Assembly: GCA_910595825.1 (NCBI GenBank)
Contig: CAJVCO010000088.1
Location: forward strand, 1 to 64,000
Direction of reading: 5' to 3'
From: Philhelius pedissequus
Lineage: Eukaryota; Arthropoda; Insecta; Diptera; Syrphidae
DNA: 64,000 nucleotides
Numbering within the stretch: position 1 is the first letter of the stretch; each line of letters starts with the position of its first letter. The notes under the pieces are model-generated. The model saw nothing but the letters and a program-made list of their open reading frames with translations, had not been told where the DNA came from and searched no databases. Both the position numbers and the translations under genes were made by a program. Positions 38,721-50,343 of this stretch are shown here, one piece after another.

Positions 38721-39531
38721 AAAGTTTGATGGGTCTAGGACGCTTAGTTTAGCCGGAAAACGCGTTTAAAGATAAAAATATCCAATTTTTTTAAAATTAG
38801 TTTTTCGTGTCATTACATGGATTAAAAAGGTGGCAGTTCCAAGATCACGAATATATAATTTTTAAGTCGCTGGGGCAAGTAGTTTAGCCGCAAATCGAAT
38901 TTAAGGGACAGAAAAAGTGTAAAGTTTGATGGGTCTAGGACGCATAGTTTAGCCGGAAAACGCGTTTAAAGATAAAAATGTCCCAATTTTTTAAAATTAG
39001 GTTTTTCGTGTCATTCGTTACATGGATTAAAAGGTGGCAGTTCCAAGATCACGAATATATAATTTTTAAGTCGCTGGGGCAAGTAGTTTAGCCGCAAATC
39101 GAATTTTTAGGGACAGAAAAAGTGTAAAGTTTGATGGGTCTAGGACGCATAGTTTAGCCGGAAAACGCGTTTAAAGATAAAAATGTCCAATTTTATTAAA
39201 ATTAGTTTTTCGTGTCATTCGTTACATGGATTAAAAGGTGGCAGTTCCAAGATCACGAATATATAATTCTTAAGTCGCTGGGCAAGTAGTTTAGCCGCAA
39301 ATCGAATTTTAAGGGACAGAAAAAGTGTAAAGTTTGATGGTCTAGGACGCATAGTTTAGCCGGAAAACGCGTTTAAAGATAAAAATGTCCAATTTTTTTA
39401 AAATTAGTTTTTCGTGTCATACGTTACATGGATTAAAAGGTGGCAGTTCCAAGATCACGAATATATAATTTTTAAGTCGCTGGGGCAAGTAGTTTAGCCG
39501 CAAATCGAATTTTTAGGGACAGAAAAAGTGT
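38721..39531 (+). repeat. Indel-rich boundary patch between domains A and B
   Basis: Four consecutive copies are 200, 205, 203 and 203 bp long. Changes include A24T at 38744, G60A at 38780, a 4-bp loss in cattcgtta near 38814, an extra A near 38826, one T lost near 38900, an inserted C near 38982 and G near 39000, A for T at 39195, T146C at 39269, one G lost near 39282 and another near 39341. Such density is unusual for this array. The last G196 tail is at about 38712 and the first T187 tail at about 39107. Confidence 0.88.
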
Positions 39532-40551
39532 AAAGTTTGATGGGTCTAGGACGCATAGTTTAGCCGGAAAACGCGTTTAAAGATAAAAATGTCCAATTTT
39601 TTTAAAATTAGTTTTTCGTGTCATTCGTTACATGGATTAAAAGGTGGCAGTTCCAAGATCACGAATATATAATTTTTAAGTCGCTGGGGCAAGTAGTTTA
39701 GCCGCAAATCGAATTTTTAGGGACAGAAAAAGTGTAAAGTTTGATGGGTCTAGGACGCATAGTTTAGCCGGAAAACGCGTTTAAAAGATAAAAATGTCCA
39801 ATTTTTTTAAAATTAGTTTTTCGTGTCATCGTTACATGGATTAAAAGGTGGCAGTTCCAAGATCACGAATATATAATTTTTAAGTCGCTGGGGCAAGTAG
39901 TTTAGCCGCAAATCGAATTTTTAGGGACAGAAAAAGTGTAAAGTTTGATGGGTCTAGGACGCATAGTTTAGCCGGAAAACGCGTTTAAAGATAAAAATGT
40001 CCAATTTTTTTTAAATTAGTTTTTCGTGTCATTCGTTACATGGATTAAAAGGTGGCAGTTCCAAGATCACGAATATATAATTTTTAAGTCGCTGGGGCAA
40101 GTAGTTTAGCCGCAAATCGAATTTTAAGGGACAGAAAAAGTGTAAAGTTTGATGGGTCTAGGACGCATAGCTTAGCCGGAAAACGCGTTTAAAGATAAAA
40201 ATGTCCAATTTTTTTAAAATTAGTTTTTCGTGTCATTCGTTACATGGATTAAAAGGTGGCAGTTCCAAGATCACGAATATATAATTTTTAAGTCGCTGGG
40301 GCAAGTAGTTTAGCCGCAAATCGAATTTTTAGGGACAGAAAAAGTGTAAAGTTTGATGGGTCTAGGACGCATAGTTTAGCCGGAAAACGCGTTTAAAGAT
40401 AAAAATGTCCAATTTTTTTAAAATTAGTTTTTCGTGTCATTCGTTACATGGATTAAAAGGTGGCAGTTCCATGATCACGAATATATAATTTTTAAGTCGC
40501 TGGGGCAGGTAGTTTAGCCGCAAATCGAATTTTAAGGGACAGATAAAATGT
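39126..40551 (+). repeat. 23-monomer-spaced block, copy 1
   Basis: The paired variants ttttattaaa at 39195 and ataattct at 39269, and the five-variant haplotype at 40348-40551, all recur about 23 monomers downstream. Offsets are 4690 then 4696 bp, the drift being fully explained by the small indels in the two copies. The T/A string at site 187 differs at one of the seven copies compared. Confidence 0.85.
40348..40551 (+). repeat. Five-variant haplotype monomer (1st)
   Basis: Shows A125T (tccatgatc), A161G (gcaggtag) and the gataaaatg tail (G196A, A197T, G201A) all in one monomer. The same set recurs in three other monomers, so these are copies of one another and not independent mutations. 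Confidence 0.93.
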
Positions 40552-43500
40552 AAAGTTTGATGGGTCTAGGACGCATAGTTTAGCCGGAAAACGCGTTTAA
40601 AGATAAAAATGTCCAATTTTTTTAAAATTAGTTTTTCGTGTCATTCGTTACATGGATTAAAAGGTGGCAGTTCCAAGATCACGAATATATAATTTTTAAG
40701 TCGCTGGGGCAAGTAGTTTAGCCGCAAATCGAATTTTAAGGGACAGAAAAAGTGTAAAGTTTGATGGGTCTAGGACGCATAGTTTAGCCGGAAAACGCGT
40801 TTAAAGATAAAAATGTCCAATTTTTTTAAAATTAGTTTTTCGTGTCATTCGTTACATGGATTAAAAGGTGGCAGTTCCAAGATCACGAATATATAATTTT
40901 TAAGTCGCTGGGGCAAGTAGTTTAGCCGCAAATCGAATTTTAAGGGACAGAAAAAGTGTAAAGTTTGATGGGTCTAGGACGCATAGTTTAGCCGGAAAAC
41001 GCGTTTAAAGATAAAAATGTCCAATTTTTTTAAAATTAGTTTTTCGTGTCATTCGTTACATGGATTAAAAGGTGGCAGTTCCAAGATCACGAATATATAA
41101 TTTTTAAGTCGCTGGGGCAAGTAGTTTAGCCGCAAATCGAATTTTAAGGGACAGAAAAAGTGTAAAGTTTGATGGGTCTAGGACGCATAGTTTAGCCGGA
41201 AAACGCGTTTAAAGATAAAAATGTCCAATTTTTTTAAAATTAGTTTTTCGTGTCATTCGTTACATGGATTAAAAGGTGGCAGTTCCAAGATCACGAATAT
41301 ATAATTTTTAAGTCGCTGGGGCAAGTAGTTTAGCCGCAAATCGAATTTTTAGGGACAGAAAAAGTGTAAAGTTTGATGGGTCTAGGACGCATAGTTTAGC
41401 CGGAAAACGCGTTTAAAGATAAAAATGTCCAATTTTTTTAAAATTAGTTTTTCGTGTCATTCGTTACATGGATTAAAAGGTGGCAGTTCCAAGATCACGA
41501 ATATATAATTTTTAAGTCGCTGGGGCAAGTAGTTTAGCCGCAAATCGAATTTTTAGGGACAGAAAAAGTGTAAAGTTTGATGGGTCTAGGACGCATAGTT
41601 TAGCCGGAAAACGCGTTTAAAGATAAAAATGTCCAATTTTTTTAAAATTAGTTTTTCGTGTCATTCGTTACATGGATTAAAAGGTGGCAGTTCCAAGATC
41701 ACGAATATATAATTTTTAAGTCGCTGGGGCAAGTAGTTTAGCCGCAAATCGAATTTTTAGGGACAGAAAAAGTGTAAAGTTTGATGGGTCTAGGACGCAT
41801 AGTTTAGCCGGAAAACGCGTTTAAAGATAAAAATGTCCAATTTTTTAAAAATTAGTTTTTCGTGTCATTCGTTACATGGATTAAAAGGTGGCAGTTCCAA
41901 GATCACGAATATATAATTTTTAAGTCGCTGGGGCAAGTAGTTTAGCCGCAAATCGAATTTTAAGGGACAGAAAAAGTGTAAAGTTTGATGGGTCTAGGAC
42001 GCATAGTTTAGCCGGAAAACGCGTTTAAAGATAAAAATGTCCAATTTTTTTAAAATTAGTTTTTCGTGTCATTCGTTACATGGATTAAAAGGTGGCAGTT
42101 CCAAGATCACGAATATATAATTTTTAAGTCGCTGGGGCAAGTAGTTTAGCCGCAAATCGAATTTTAAGGGACAGAAAAAGTGTAAAGTTTGATGCGTCTA
42201 GGACGCATAGTTTAGCCGGAAAACGCGTTTAAAGATAAAAATGTCCAATTTTTTTAAAATTAGTTTTTCGTGTCATTCGTTACATGGATTAAAAGGTGGC
42301 AGTTCCAAGATCACGAATATATAATTTTTAAGTCGCTGGGGCAAGTAGTTTAGCCGCAAATCGAATTTTTAGGGACAGAAAAAGTGTAAAGTTTGATGGG
42401 TCTAGGACGCATAGTTTAGCCGGAAAACGCGTTTAAAGATAAAAATGTCCAATTTTTTTAAAATTAGTTTTTCGTGTCATTCGTTACATGGATTAAAAGG
42501 TGGCAGTTCCAAGATCACGAATATATAATTTTTAAGTCGCTGGGGCAAGTAGTTTAGCCGCAAATCGAATTTTTAGGGACAGAAAAAGTGTAAAGTTTGA
42601 TGGGTCTAGGACGCATAGTTTAGCCGGAAAACGCGTTTAAAGATAAAAATGTCCAATTTTTTTAAAATTAGTTTTTCGTGTCATTCGTTACATGGATTAA
42701 AAGGTGGCAGTTCCAAGATCACGAATATATAATTTTTAAGTCGCTGGGGCAAGTAGTTTAGCCGCAAATCGAATTTTTAGGGACAGAAAAAGTGTAAAGT
42801 TTGATGGGTCTAGGACGCATAGTTTAGCCGGAAAACGCGTTTAAAGATAAAAATGTCCAATTTTTTTAAAATTAGTTTTTCGTGTCATTCGTTACATGGA
42901 TTAAAAGGTGGCAGTTCCAAGATCACGAATATATAATTTTTAAGTCGCTGGGGCAAGTAGTTTAGCCGCAAATCGAATTTTTAGGGACAGAAAAAGTGTA
43001 AAGTTTGATGGGTCTAGGACGCATAGTTTAGCCGGAAAACGCGTTTAAAGATAAAAATGTCCAATTTTTTTAAAATTAGTTTTTCGTGTCATTCGTTACA
43101 TGGATTAAAAGGTGGCAGTTCCAAGATCACGAATATATAATTTTTAAGTCGCTGGGGCAAGTAGTTTAGCCGCAAATCGAATTTTAAGGGACAGAAAAAG
43201 TGTAAAGTTTGATGGGTCTAGGACGCATAGTTTAGCCGGAAAACGCGTTTAAAGATAAAAATGTCCAATTTTTTTAAAATTAGTTTTTCGTGTCATTCGT
43301 TACGTGGATTAAAAGGTGGCAGTTCCAAGATCACGAATATATAATTTTTAAGTCGCTGGGGCAAGTAGTTTAGCCGCAAATCGAATTTTAAGGGACAGAA
43401 AAAGTGTAAAGTTTGATGGGTCTAGGACGCATAGTTTAGCCGGAAAACGCGTTTAAAGATAAAAATGTCCAATTTTTTTAAAATTAGTTTTTCGTGTCAT

Positions 43501-44036
43501 TCGTTACATGGATTAAAAGGTGGCAGTTCCAAGATCACGAATATATAATTTTTAAGTCGCTGGGGCAAGTAGTTTAGCCGCAAATCGAATTTTTAGGGAC
43601 AGAAAAAGTGTAAAGTTTGATGGGTCTAGGACGCATAGTTTAGCCGGAAAACGCGTTTAAAGATAAAAATGTCCAATTTTTTTAAAATTAGTTTTTCGTG
43701 TCATTCGTTACATGGATTAAAAGGTGGCAGTTCCAAGATCACGAATATATAATTTTTAAGTCGCTGGGGCAAGTAGTTTAGCCGCAAATCGAATTTTTAG
43801 GGACAGAAAAAGTGTAAAGTTTGATGGGTCTAGGACGCATAGTTTAGCCGGAAAACGCGTTTAAAGATAAAAATGTCCAATTTTATTAAAATTAGTTTTT
43901 CGTGTCATTCGTTACATGGATTAAAAGGTGGCAGTTCCAAGATCACGAATATATAATTCTTAAGTCGCTGGGGCAAATAGTTTAGCCGCAAATCGAATTT
44001 TAAGGGACAGAAAAAGTGTAAAGTTTGATGGGTCTA

Positions 44037-44040
44037 GGTA
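44037..44040 (+). repeat. 4-bp tandem duplication (tagg) in a monomer
   Basis: The sequence reads ggtctaggtaggacgc instead of ggtctaggacgc, a simple slippage duplication. It serves as a marker for the second 23-mer copy. Confidence 0.9.
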
Positions 44041-45043
44041 GGACGCATAGTTTAGCCGGAAAACGCATTTAAAGATAAAAATGTCCAATTTTTTTAAAAT
44101 TAGTTTTTCGTGTCATTCGTTACATGGATTAAAAGGTGGCAGTTCCAAGATCACGAATATATAATTTTTAAGTCGCTGGGGCAAGTAGTTTAGCCGCAAA
44201 TCGAATTTTTAGGGACAGAAAAAGTGTAAAGTTTGATGGGTCTAGGACGCATAGTTTAGCCGGAAAACGCGTTTAAAGATAAAAATGTCCAATTTTTTTA
44301 AAATTAGTTTTTCGTGTCATTCGTTACATGGATTAAAAGGTGGCAGTTCCAAGATCACGAATATATAATTTTTAAGTCGCTGGGGCAAGTAGTTTAGCCG
44401 CAAATCGAATTTTTAGGGACAGAAAAAGTGTAAAGTTTGATGGGTCTAGGACGCATAGTTTAGCCGGAAAACGCGTTTAAAGATAAAAATGTCCAATTTT
44501 TTTAAAATTAGTTTTTCGTGTCATTCGTTACATGGATTAAAAGGTGGCAGTTCCAAGATCACGAATATATAATTTTTAAGTCGCTGGGGCAAGTAGTTCA
44601 GCCGCAAATCGAATTTTAAGGGACAGAAAAAGTGTAAAGTTTGATGGGTCTAGGACGCATAGTTTAGCCGGAAAACGCGTTTAAAGATAAAAATGTCCAA
44701 TTTTTTTAAAATTAGTTTTTCGTGTCATTCGTTACATGGATTAAAAGGTGGCAGTTCCAAGATCACGAATATATAATTTTTAAGTCGCTGGGGCAAGTAG
44801 TTTAGCCGCAAATCGAATTTTAAGGGACAGAAAAAGTGTAAAGTTTGATGGGTCTAGGACGCATAGTTTAGCCGGAAAACGCGTTTAAAGATAAAAATGT
44901 CCAATTTTTTTAAAATTAGTTTTTCGTGTCATTCGTTACATGGATTAAAAGGTGGCAGTTCCAAGATCACGAATATATAATTTTTAAGTCGCTGGGGCAA
45001 GTAGTTTAGCCGCAAATCGAATTTTTAGGGACAGAAAAAGTGT

Positions 45044-45247
45044 AAAGTTTGATGGGTCTAGGACGCATAGTTTAGCCGGAAAACGCGTTTAAAGATAAAA
45101 ATGTCCAATTTTTTTAAAATTAGTTTTTCGTGTCATTCGTTACATGGATTAAAAGGTGGCAGTTCCATGATCACGAATATATAATTTTTAAGTCGCTGGG
45201 GCAGGTAGTTTAGCCGCAAATCGAATTTTAAGGGACAGATAAAATGT
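45044..45247 (+). repeat. Five-variant haplotype monomer (2nd)
   Basis: Same five variants as at 40348; it lies 23 monomers downstream (+4 bp from the tagg duplication). Confidence 0.93.
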
Positions 45248-47490
45248 AAAGTTTGATGGGTCTAGGACGCATAGTTTAGCCGGAAAACGCGTTTAAAGAT
45301 AAAAATGTCCAATTTTTTTAAAATTAGTTTTTCGTGTCATTCGTTACATGGATTAAAAGGTGGCAGTTCCAAGATCACGAATATATAATTTTTAAGTCGC
45401 TGGGGCAAGTAGTTTAGCCGCAAATCGAATTTTAAGGGACAGAAAAAGTGTAAAGTTTGATGGGTCTAGGACGCATAGTTTAGCCGGAAAACGCGTTTAA
45501 AGATAAAAATGTCCAATTTTTTTAAAATTAGTTTTTCGTGTCATTCGTTACATGGATTAAAAGGTGGCAGTTCCAAGATCACGAATATATAATTTTTAAG
45601 TCGCTGGGGCAAGTAGTTTAGCCGCAAATCGAATTTTAAGGGACAGAAAAAGTGTAAAGTTTGATGGGTCTAGGACGCATAGTTTAGCCGGAAAACGCGT
45701 TTAAAGATAAAAATGTCCAATTTTTTTAAAATTAGTTTTTCGTGTCATTCGTTACATGGATTAAAAGGTGGCAGTTCCAAGATCACGAATATATAATTTT
45801 TAAGTCGCTGGGGCAAGTAGTTTAGCCGCAAATCGAATTTTTAGGGACAGAAAAAGTGTAAAGTTTGATGGGTCTAGGACGCATAGTTTAGCCGGAAAAC
45901 GCGTTTAAAGATAAAAATATCCAATTTTTTTAAAATTAGTTTTTCGTGTCATTCGTTACATGGATTAAAAGGTGGCAGTTCCAAGATCACTCATATATAA
46001 TTTTTAAGTCGCTGGGGCAAGTAGTTTAGCCGCAAATCGAATTTTAAGGGACAGAAAAAGTGTAAAGTTTGATGGGTCTAGGACGCATAGTTTAGCCGGA
46101 AAACGCGTTTAAAGATAAAAATGTCCAATTTTTTTTAAATTAGTTTTTCGTGTCATTCGTTACATGGATTAAAAGGTGGCAGTTCCAAGATCACGAATAT
46201 ATAATTTTTAAGTCGCTGGGGCAAGTAGTTTAGCCGCAAATCGAATTTTAAGGGACAGAAAAAGTGTAAAGTTTGATGGGTCTAGGACGCATAGTTTAGC
46301 CGGAAAACGCGTTTAAAGATAAAAATGTCCAATTTTTTTAAAATTAGTTTTTCGTGTCATTCGTTACATGGATTAAAAGGTGGCAGTTCCAAGATCACGA
46401 ATATATAATTTTTAAGTCGCTGGGGCAAGTAGTTTAGCCGCAAATCGAATTTTTAGGGACAGAAAAAGTGTAAAGTTTGATGGGTCTAGGACGCATAGTT
46501 TAGCCGGAAAACGCGTTTAAAGATAAAAATGTCCAATTTTTTTAAAATTAGTTTTTCGTGTCATTCGTTACATGGATTAAAAGGTGGCAGTTCCAAGATC
46601 ACGAATATATAATTTTTAAGTCGCTGGGGCAAGTAGTTTAGCCGCAAATCGAATTTTTAGGGACAGAAAAAGTGTAAAGTTTGATGGGTCTAGGACGCAT
46701 AGTTTAGCCGGAAAACGCGTTTAAAGATAAAAATGTCCATTTTTTTTTAAATTAGTTTTTCGTGTCATTCGTTACATGGATTAAAAGGTGGCAGTTCCAA
46801 GATCACGAATATATAATTTTTAAGTCGCTGGGGCAAGTAGTTTAGCCGCAAATCGAATTTTTAGGGACAGAAAAAGTGTAAAGTTTGATGGGTCTAGGAC
46901 GCATAGTTTAGCCGGAAAACGCGTTTAAAGATAAAAATGTCCAATTTTTTTAAAATTAGTTTTTCGTGTCATTCGTTACATGGTTTAAAAGGTGGCAGTT
47001 CCAAGATCACGAATATATAATTTTTAAGTCGCTGGGGCAAGTAGTTTAGCCGCAAATCGAATTTTTAGGGACAGAAAAAGTGTAAAGTTTGATGGGTCTA
47101 GGACGCATAGTTTAGCCGGAAAACGCGTTTAAAGATAAAAATGTCCAATTTTTTTAAAATTAGTTTTTCGTGTCATTCGTTACATGGATTAAAAGGTGGC
47201 AGTTCCAAGATCACGAATATATAATTTTTAAGTCGCTGGGGCAAGTAGTTTAGCCGCAAATCGAATTTTTAGGGACAGAAAAAGTGTAAAGTTTGATGGG
47301 TCTAGGACGCATAGTTTAGCCGGAAAACGCGTTTAAAGATAAAAATGTCCAATTTTTTTAAAATTAGTTTTTCGTATATTCGTTACATGGATTAAAAGGT
47401 GGCAGTTCCAAGATCACGAATATATAATTTTTAAGTCGCTGGGGCAAGTAGTTTAGCCGCAAATCGAATTTTTAGGGACAGAAAAAGTGT

Positions 47491-47694
47491 AAAGTTTGAT
47501 GGGTCTAGGACGCATAGTTTAGCCGGAAAACGCGTTTAAAGATAAAAATGTCAAATTTTTTTAAAATTAGTTTTTCGTGTCATTCGTTACATGGATTAAA
47601 AGGTGGCAGTTCCATGATCACGAATATATAATTTTTAAGTCGCTGGGGCAGGTAGTTTAGCCGCAAATCGAATTTTAAGGGACAGATAAAATGT
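47491..47694 (+). repeat. Five-variant haplotype monomer (3rd)
   Basis: Same five variants, plus C63A at 47553. It lies 12 monomers after the second (2447 bp; the missing base comes from the cgtatattcg change near 47374). Confidence 0.93.
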
Positions 47695-48510
47695 AAAGTT
47701 TGATGGGTCTAGGACGCATAGTTTAGCCGGAAAACGCGTTTAAAGATAAAAATGTCCAATTTTTTTAAAATTAGTTTTTCGTGTCATTCGTTACATGGAT
47801 TAAAAGGTGGCAGTTCCAAGATCACGAATATATAATTTTTAAGTCGCTGGGGCAAGTAGTTTAGCCGCAAATCGAATTTTTAGGGACAGAAAAAGTGTAA
47901 AGTTTGATGGGTCTAGGACGCATAGTTTAGCCGGAAAACGCGTTTAAAGATAAAAATGTCCAATTTTTTTAAAATTAGTTTTTCGTGTCATTCGTTACAT
48001 GGATTAAAAGGTGGCAGTTCCAAGATCACGAATATATAATTTTTAAGTCGCTGGGGCAAGTAGTTTAGCCGCAAATCGAATTTTAAGGGACAGAAAAAGT
48101 GTAAAGTTTGATGGGTCTAGGACGCATAGTTTAGCCGGAAAACGCGTTTAAAGATAAAAATGTCCAATTTTTTTAAAATTAGTTTTTCGTGTCATTCGTT
48201 ACATGGATTAAAAGGTGGCAGTTCCAAGATCACGAATATATAATTTTTAAGTCGCTGGGGCAAGTAGTTTAGCCGCAAATCGAATTTTTAGGGACAGAAA
48301 AAGTGTAAAGTTTGATGGGTCTAGGACGCATAGTTTAGCCGGAAAACGCGTTTAAAGATAAAAATGTCAAATTTTTTTAAAATTAGTTTTTCGTGTCATT
48401 CGTTACATGGATTAAAAGGTGGCAGTTCCAAGATCACGAATATATAATTTTTAAGTCGCTGGGGCAAGTAGTTTAGCCGCAAATCGAATTTTAAGGGACA
48501 GAAAAAGTGT

Positions 48511-50343
48511 AAAGTTTGATGGGTCTAGGACGCATAGTTTAGCCGGAAAACGCGTTTAAAGATAAAAATGTCAAATTTTTTTAAAATTAGTTTTTCGTGT
48601 CATTCGTTACATGGATTAAAAGGTGGCAGTTCCAAGATCACGAATATATAATTTTTAAGTCGCTGGGGCAAGTAGTTTAGCCGCAAATCGAATTTTTAGG
48701 GACAGAAAAAGTGTAAAGTTTGATGGGTCTAGGACGCATAGTTTAGCCGGAAAACGCGTTTAAAGATAAAAATGTCCAATTTTTTTAAAATTAGTTTTTC
48801 GTGTCATTCGTTACATGGATTAAAAGGTGGCAGTTCCAAGATCACGAATATATAATTTTTAAGTCGCTGGGGCAAGTATAGCCGCAAATCGAATTTTAAG
48901 GGACAGAAAAAGTGTAAAGTTTGATGGGTCTAGGACGCATAGTTTAGCCGGAAAACGCGTTTAAAGATAAAAATGTCCAATTTTTTTAAAATTAGTTTTT
49001 CGTGTCATTCGTTACATGGATTAAAAGGTGGCAGTTCCAAGATCACGAATATATAATTTTTAAGTCGCTGGGGCAAGTAGTTTAGCCGCAAATCGAATTT
49101 TTAGGGACAGAAAAAGTGTAAAGTTTGATGGGTCTAGGACGCATAGTTTAGCCGGAAAACGCGTTTAAAGATAAAAATGTCCAATTTTTTTAAAATTAGT
49201 TTTTCGTGTCATTGGTTACATGGATTAAAAGGTGGCAGTTCCAAGATCACGAATATATAATTTTTAAGTCGCTGGGGCAAGTAGTTTAGCCGCAAATCGA
49301 ATTTTAAGGGACAGAAAAAGTGTAAAGTTTGATGGGTCTAGGACGCATAGTTTAGCCGGAAAACGCGTTTAAAGATAAAAATGTCCAATTTTTTTAAAAT
49401 TAGTTTTTCGTGTCATTCGTTACATGGATTAAAAGGTGGCAGTTCCAAGATCACGAATATATAATTTTTAAGTCGCTGGGGCAAGTAGTTTAGCCGCAAA
49501 TCGAATTTTTAGGGACAGAAAAAGTGTAAAGTTTGATGGGTCTAGGACGCATAGTTTAGCCGGAAAACGCGTTTAAAGATAAAAATGTCCAATTTTTTTA
49601 AAATTAGTTTTTCGTGTCATTCGTTACATGGATTAAAAGGTGGCAGTTCCAAGATCACGAATAAATAATTTTTAAGTCGCTGGGGCAAGTAGTTTAGCCG
49701 CAAATCGAATTTTTAGGGACAGAAAAAGTGTAAAATTTGATGGGTCTAGGACGCATAGTTTAGCCGGAAAACGCGTTTAAAGATAAAAATGTCCAATTTT
49801 TTTAAAATTAGTTTTTCGTGTCATTCGTTACATGGATTAAAAGGTGGCAGTTCCAAGATCACGAATATATAATTTTTAAGTCGCTGGGGCAAGTAGTTTA
49901 GCCGCAAATCGAATTTTAAGGGACAGAAAAAGTGTAAAGTTTGATGGGTCTAGGACGCATAGTTTAGCCGGAAAACGCGTTTAAAGATAAAAATGTCCAA
50001 TTTTTTTAAAATTAGTTTTTCGTGTCATTCGTTACATGGATTAAAATGTGGCAGTTCCAAGATCACGAATATATAATTTTTAAGTCGCTGGGGCAAGTAG
50101 TTTAGCCGCAAATCGAATTTTAAGGGACAGAAAAAGTGTAAAGTTTGATGGGTCTAGGACGCATAGTTTAGCCGGAAAACGCGTTTAAAGATAAAAATGT
50201 CCAATTTTTTTAAAATTAGTTTTTCGTGTCATTCGTTACATGGATTAAAAGGTGGCAGTTCCAAGATCACGAATATATAATTTTTAAGTCGCTGGGGCAA
50301 GTAGTTTAGCCGCAAATCGAATTTTAAGGGACAGAAAAAGTGT
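48511..50343 (+). repeat. 9-monomer tandem duplication, copy 1
   Basis: Five rare variants are shared with the adjoining copy: C63A at 48573, C95G at 49214, T137A at 49664, G4A at 49735 and G112T at 50047. Partners lie 1836 bp downstream (1833 for the first, because of a private 3-bp deletion near 48879, where caagtagtttag is shortened to caagtatag). Eight of nine site-187 states agree. Confidence 0.95.

Larger units (their letters stand above)
43816..45247 (+). repeat. 23-monomer-spaced block, copy 2
   Basis: Carries ttttattaaa at 43885, ataattct at 43959 and the five-variant haplotype at 45044-45247. It also has a private 4-bp duplication (tagg) near 44037-44040 and a g to a change in gcaaatag near 43977. 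Confidence 0.85.

Noticed and set aside
39100..39115. Telomere-like words (ttaggg, tttaggg) created by the T187 variant in domain B
   Set aside because: Only one word occurs per 204 bp, produced by a single A-to-T change inside attttaaggg; telomeric DNA would be a short tandem repeat of the word itself.
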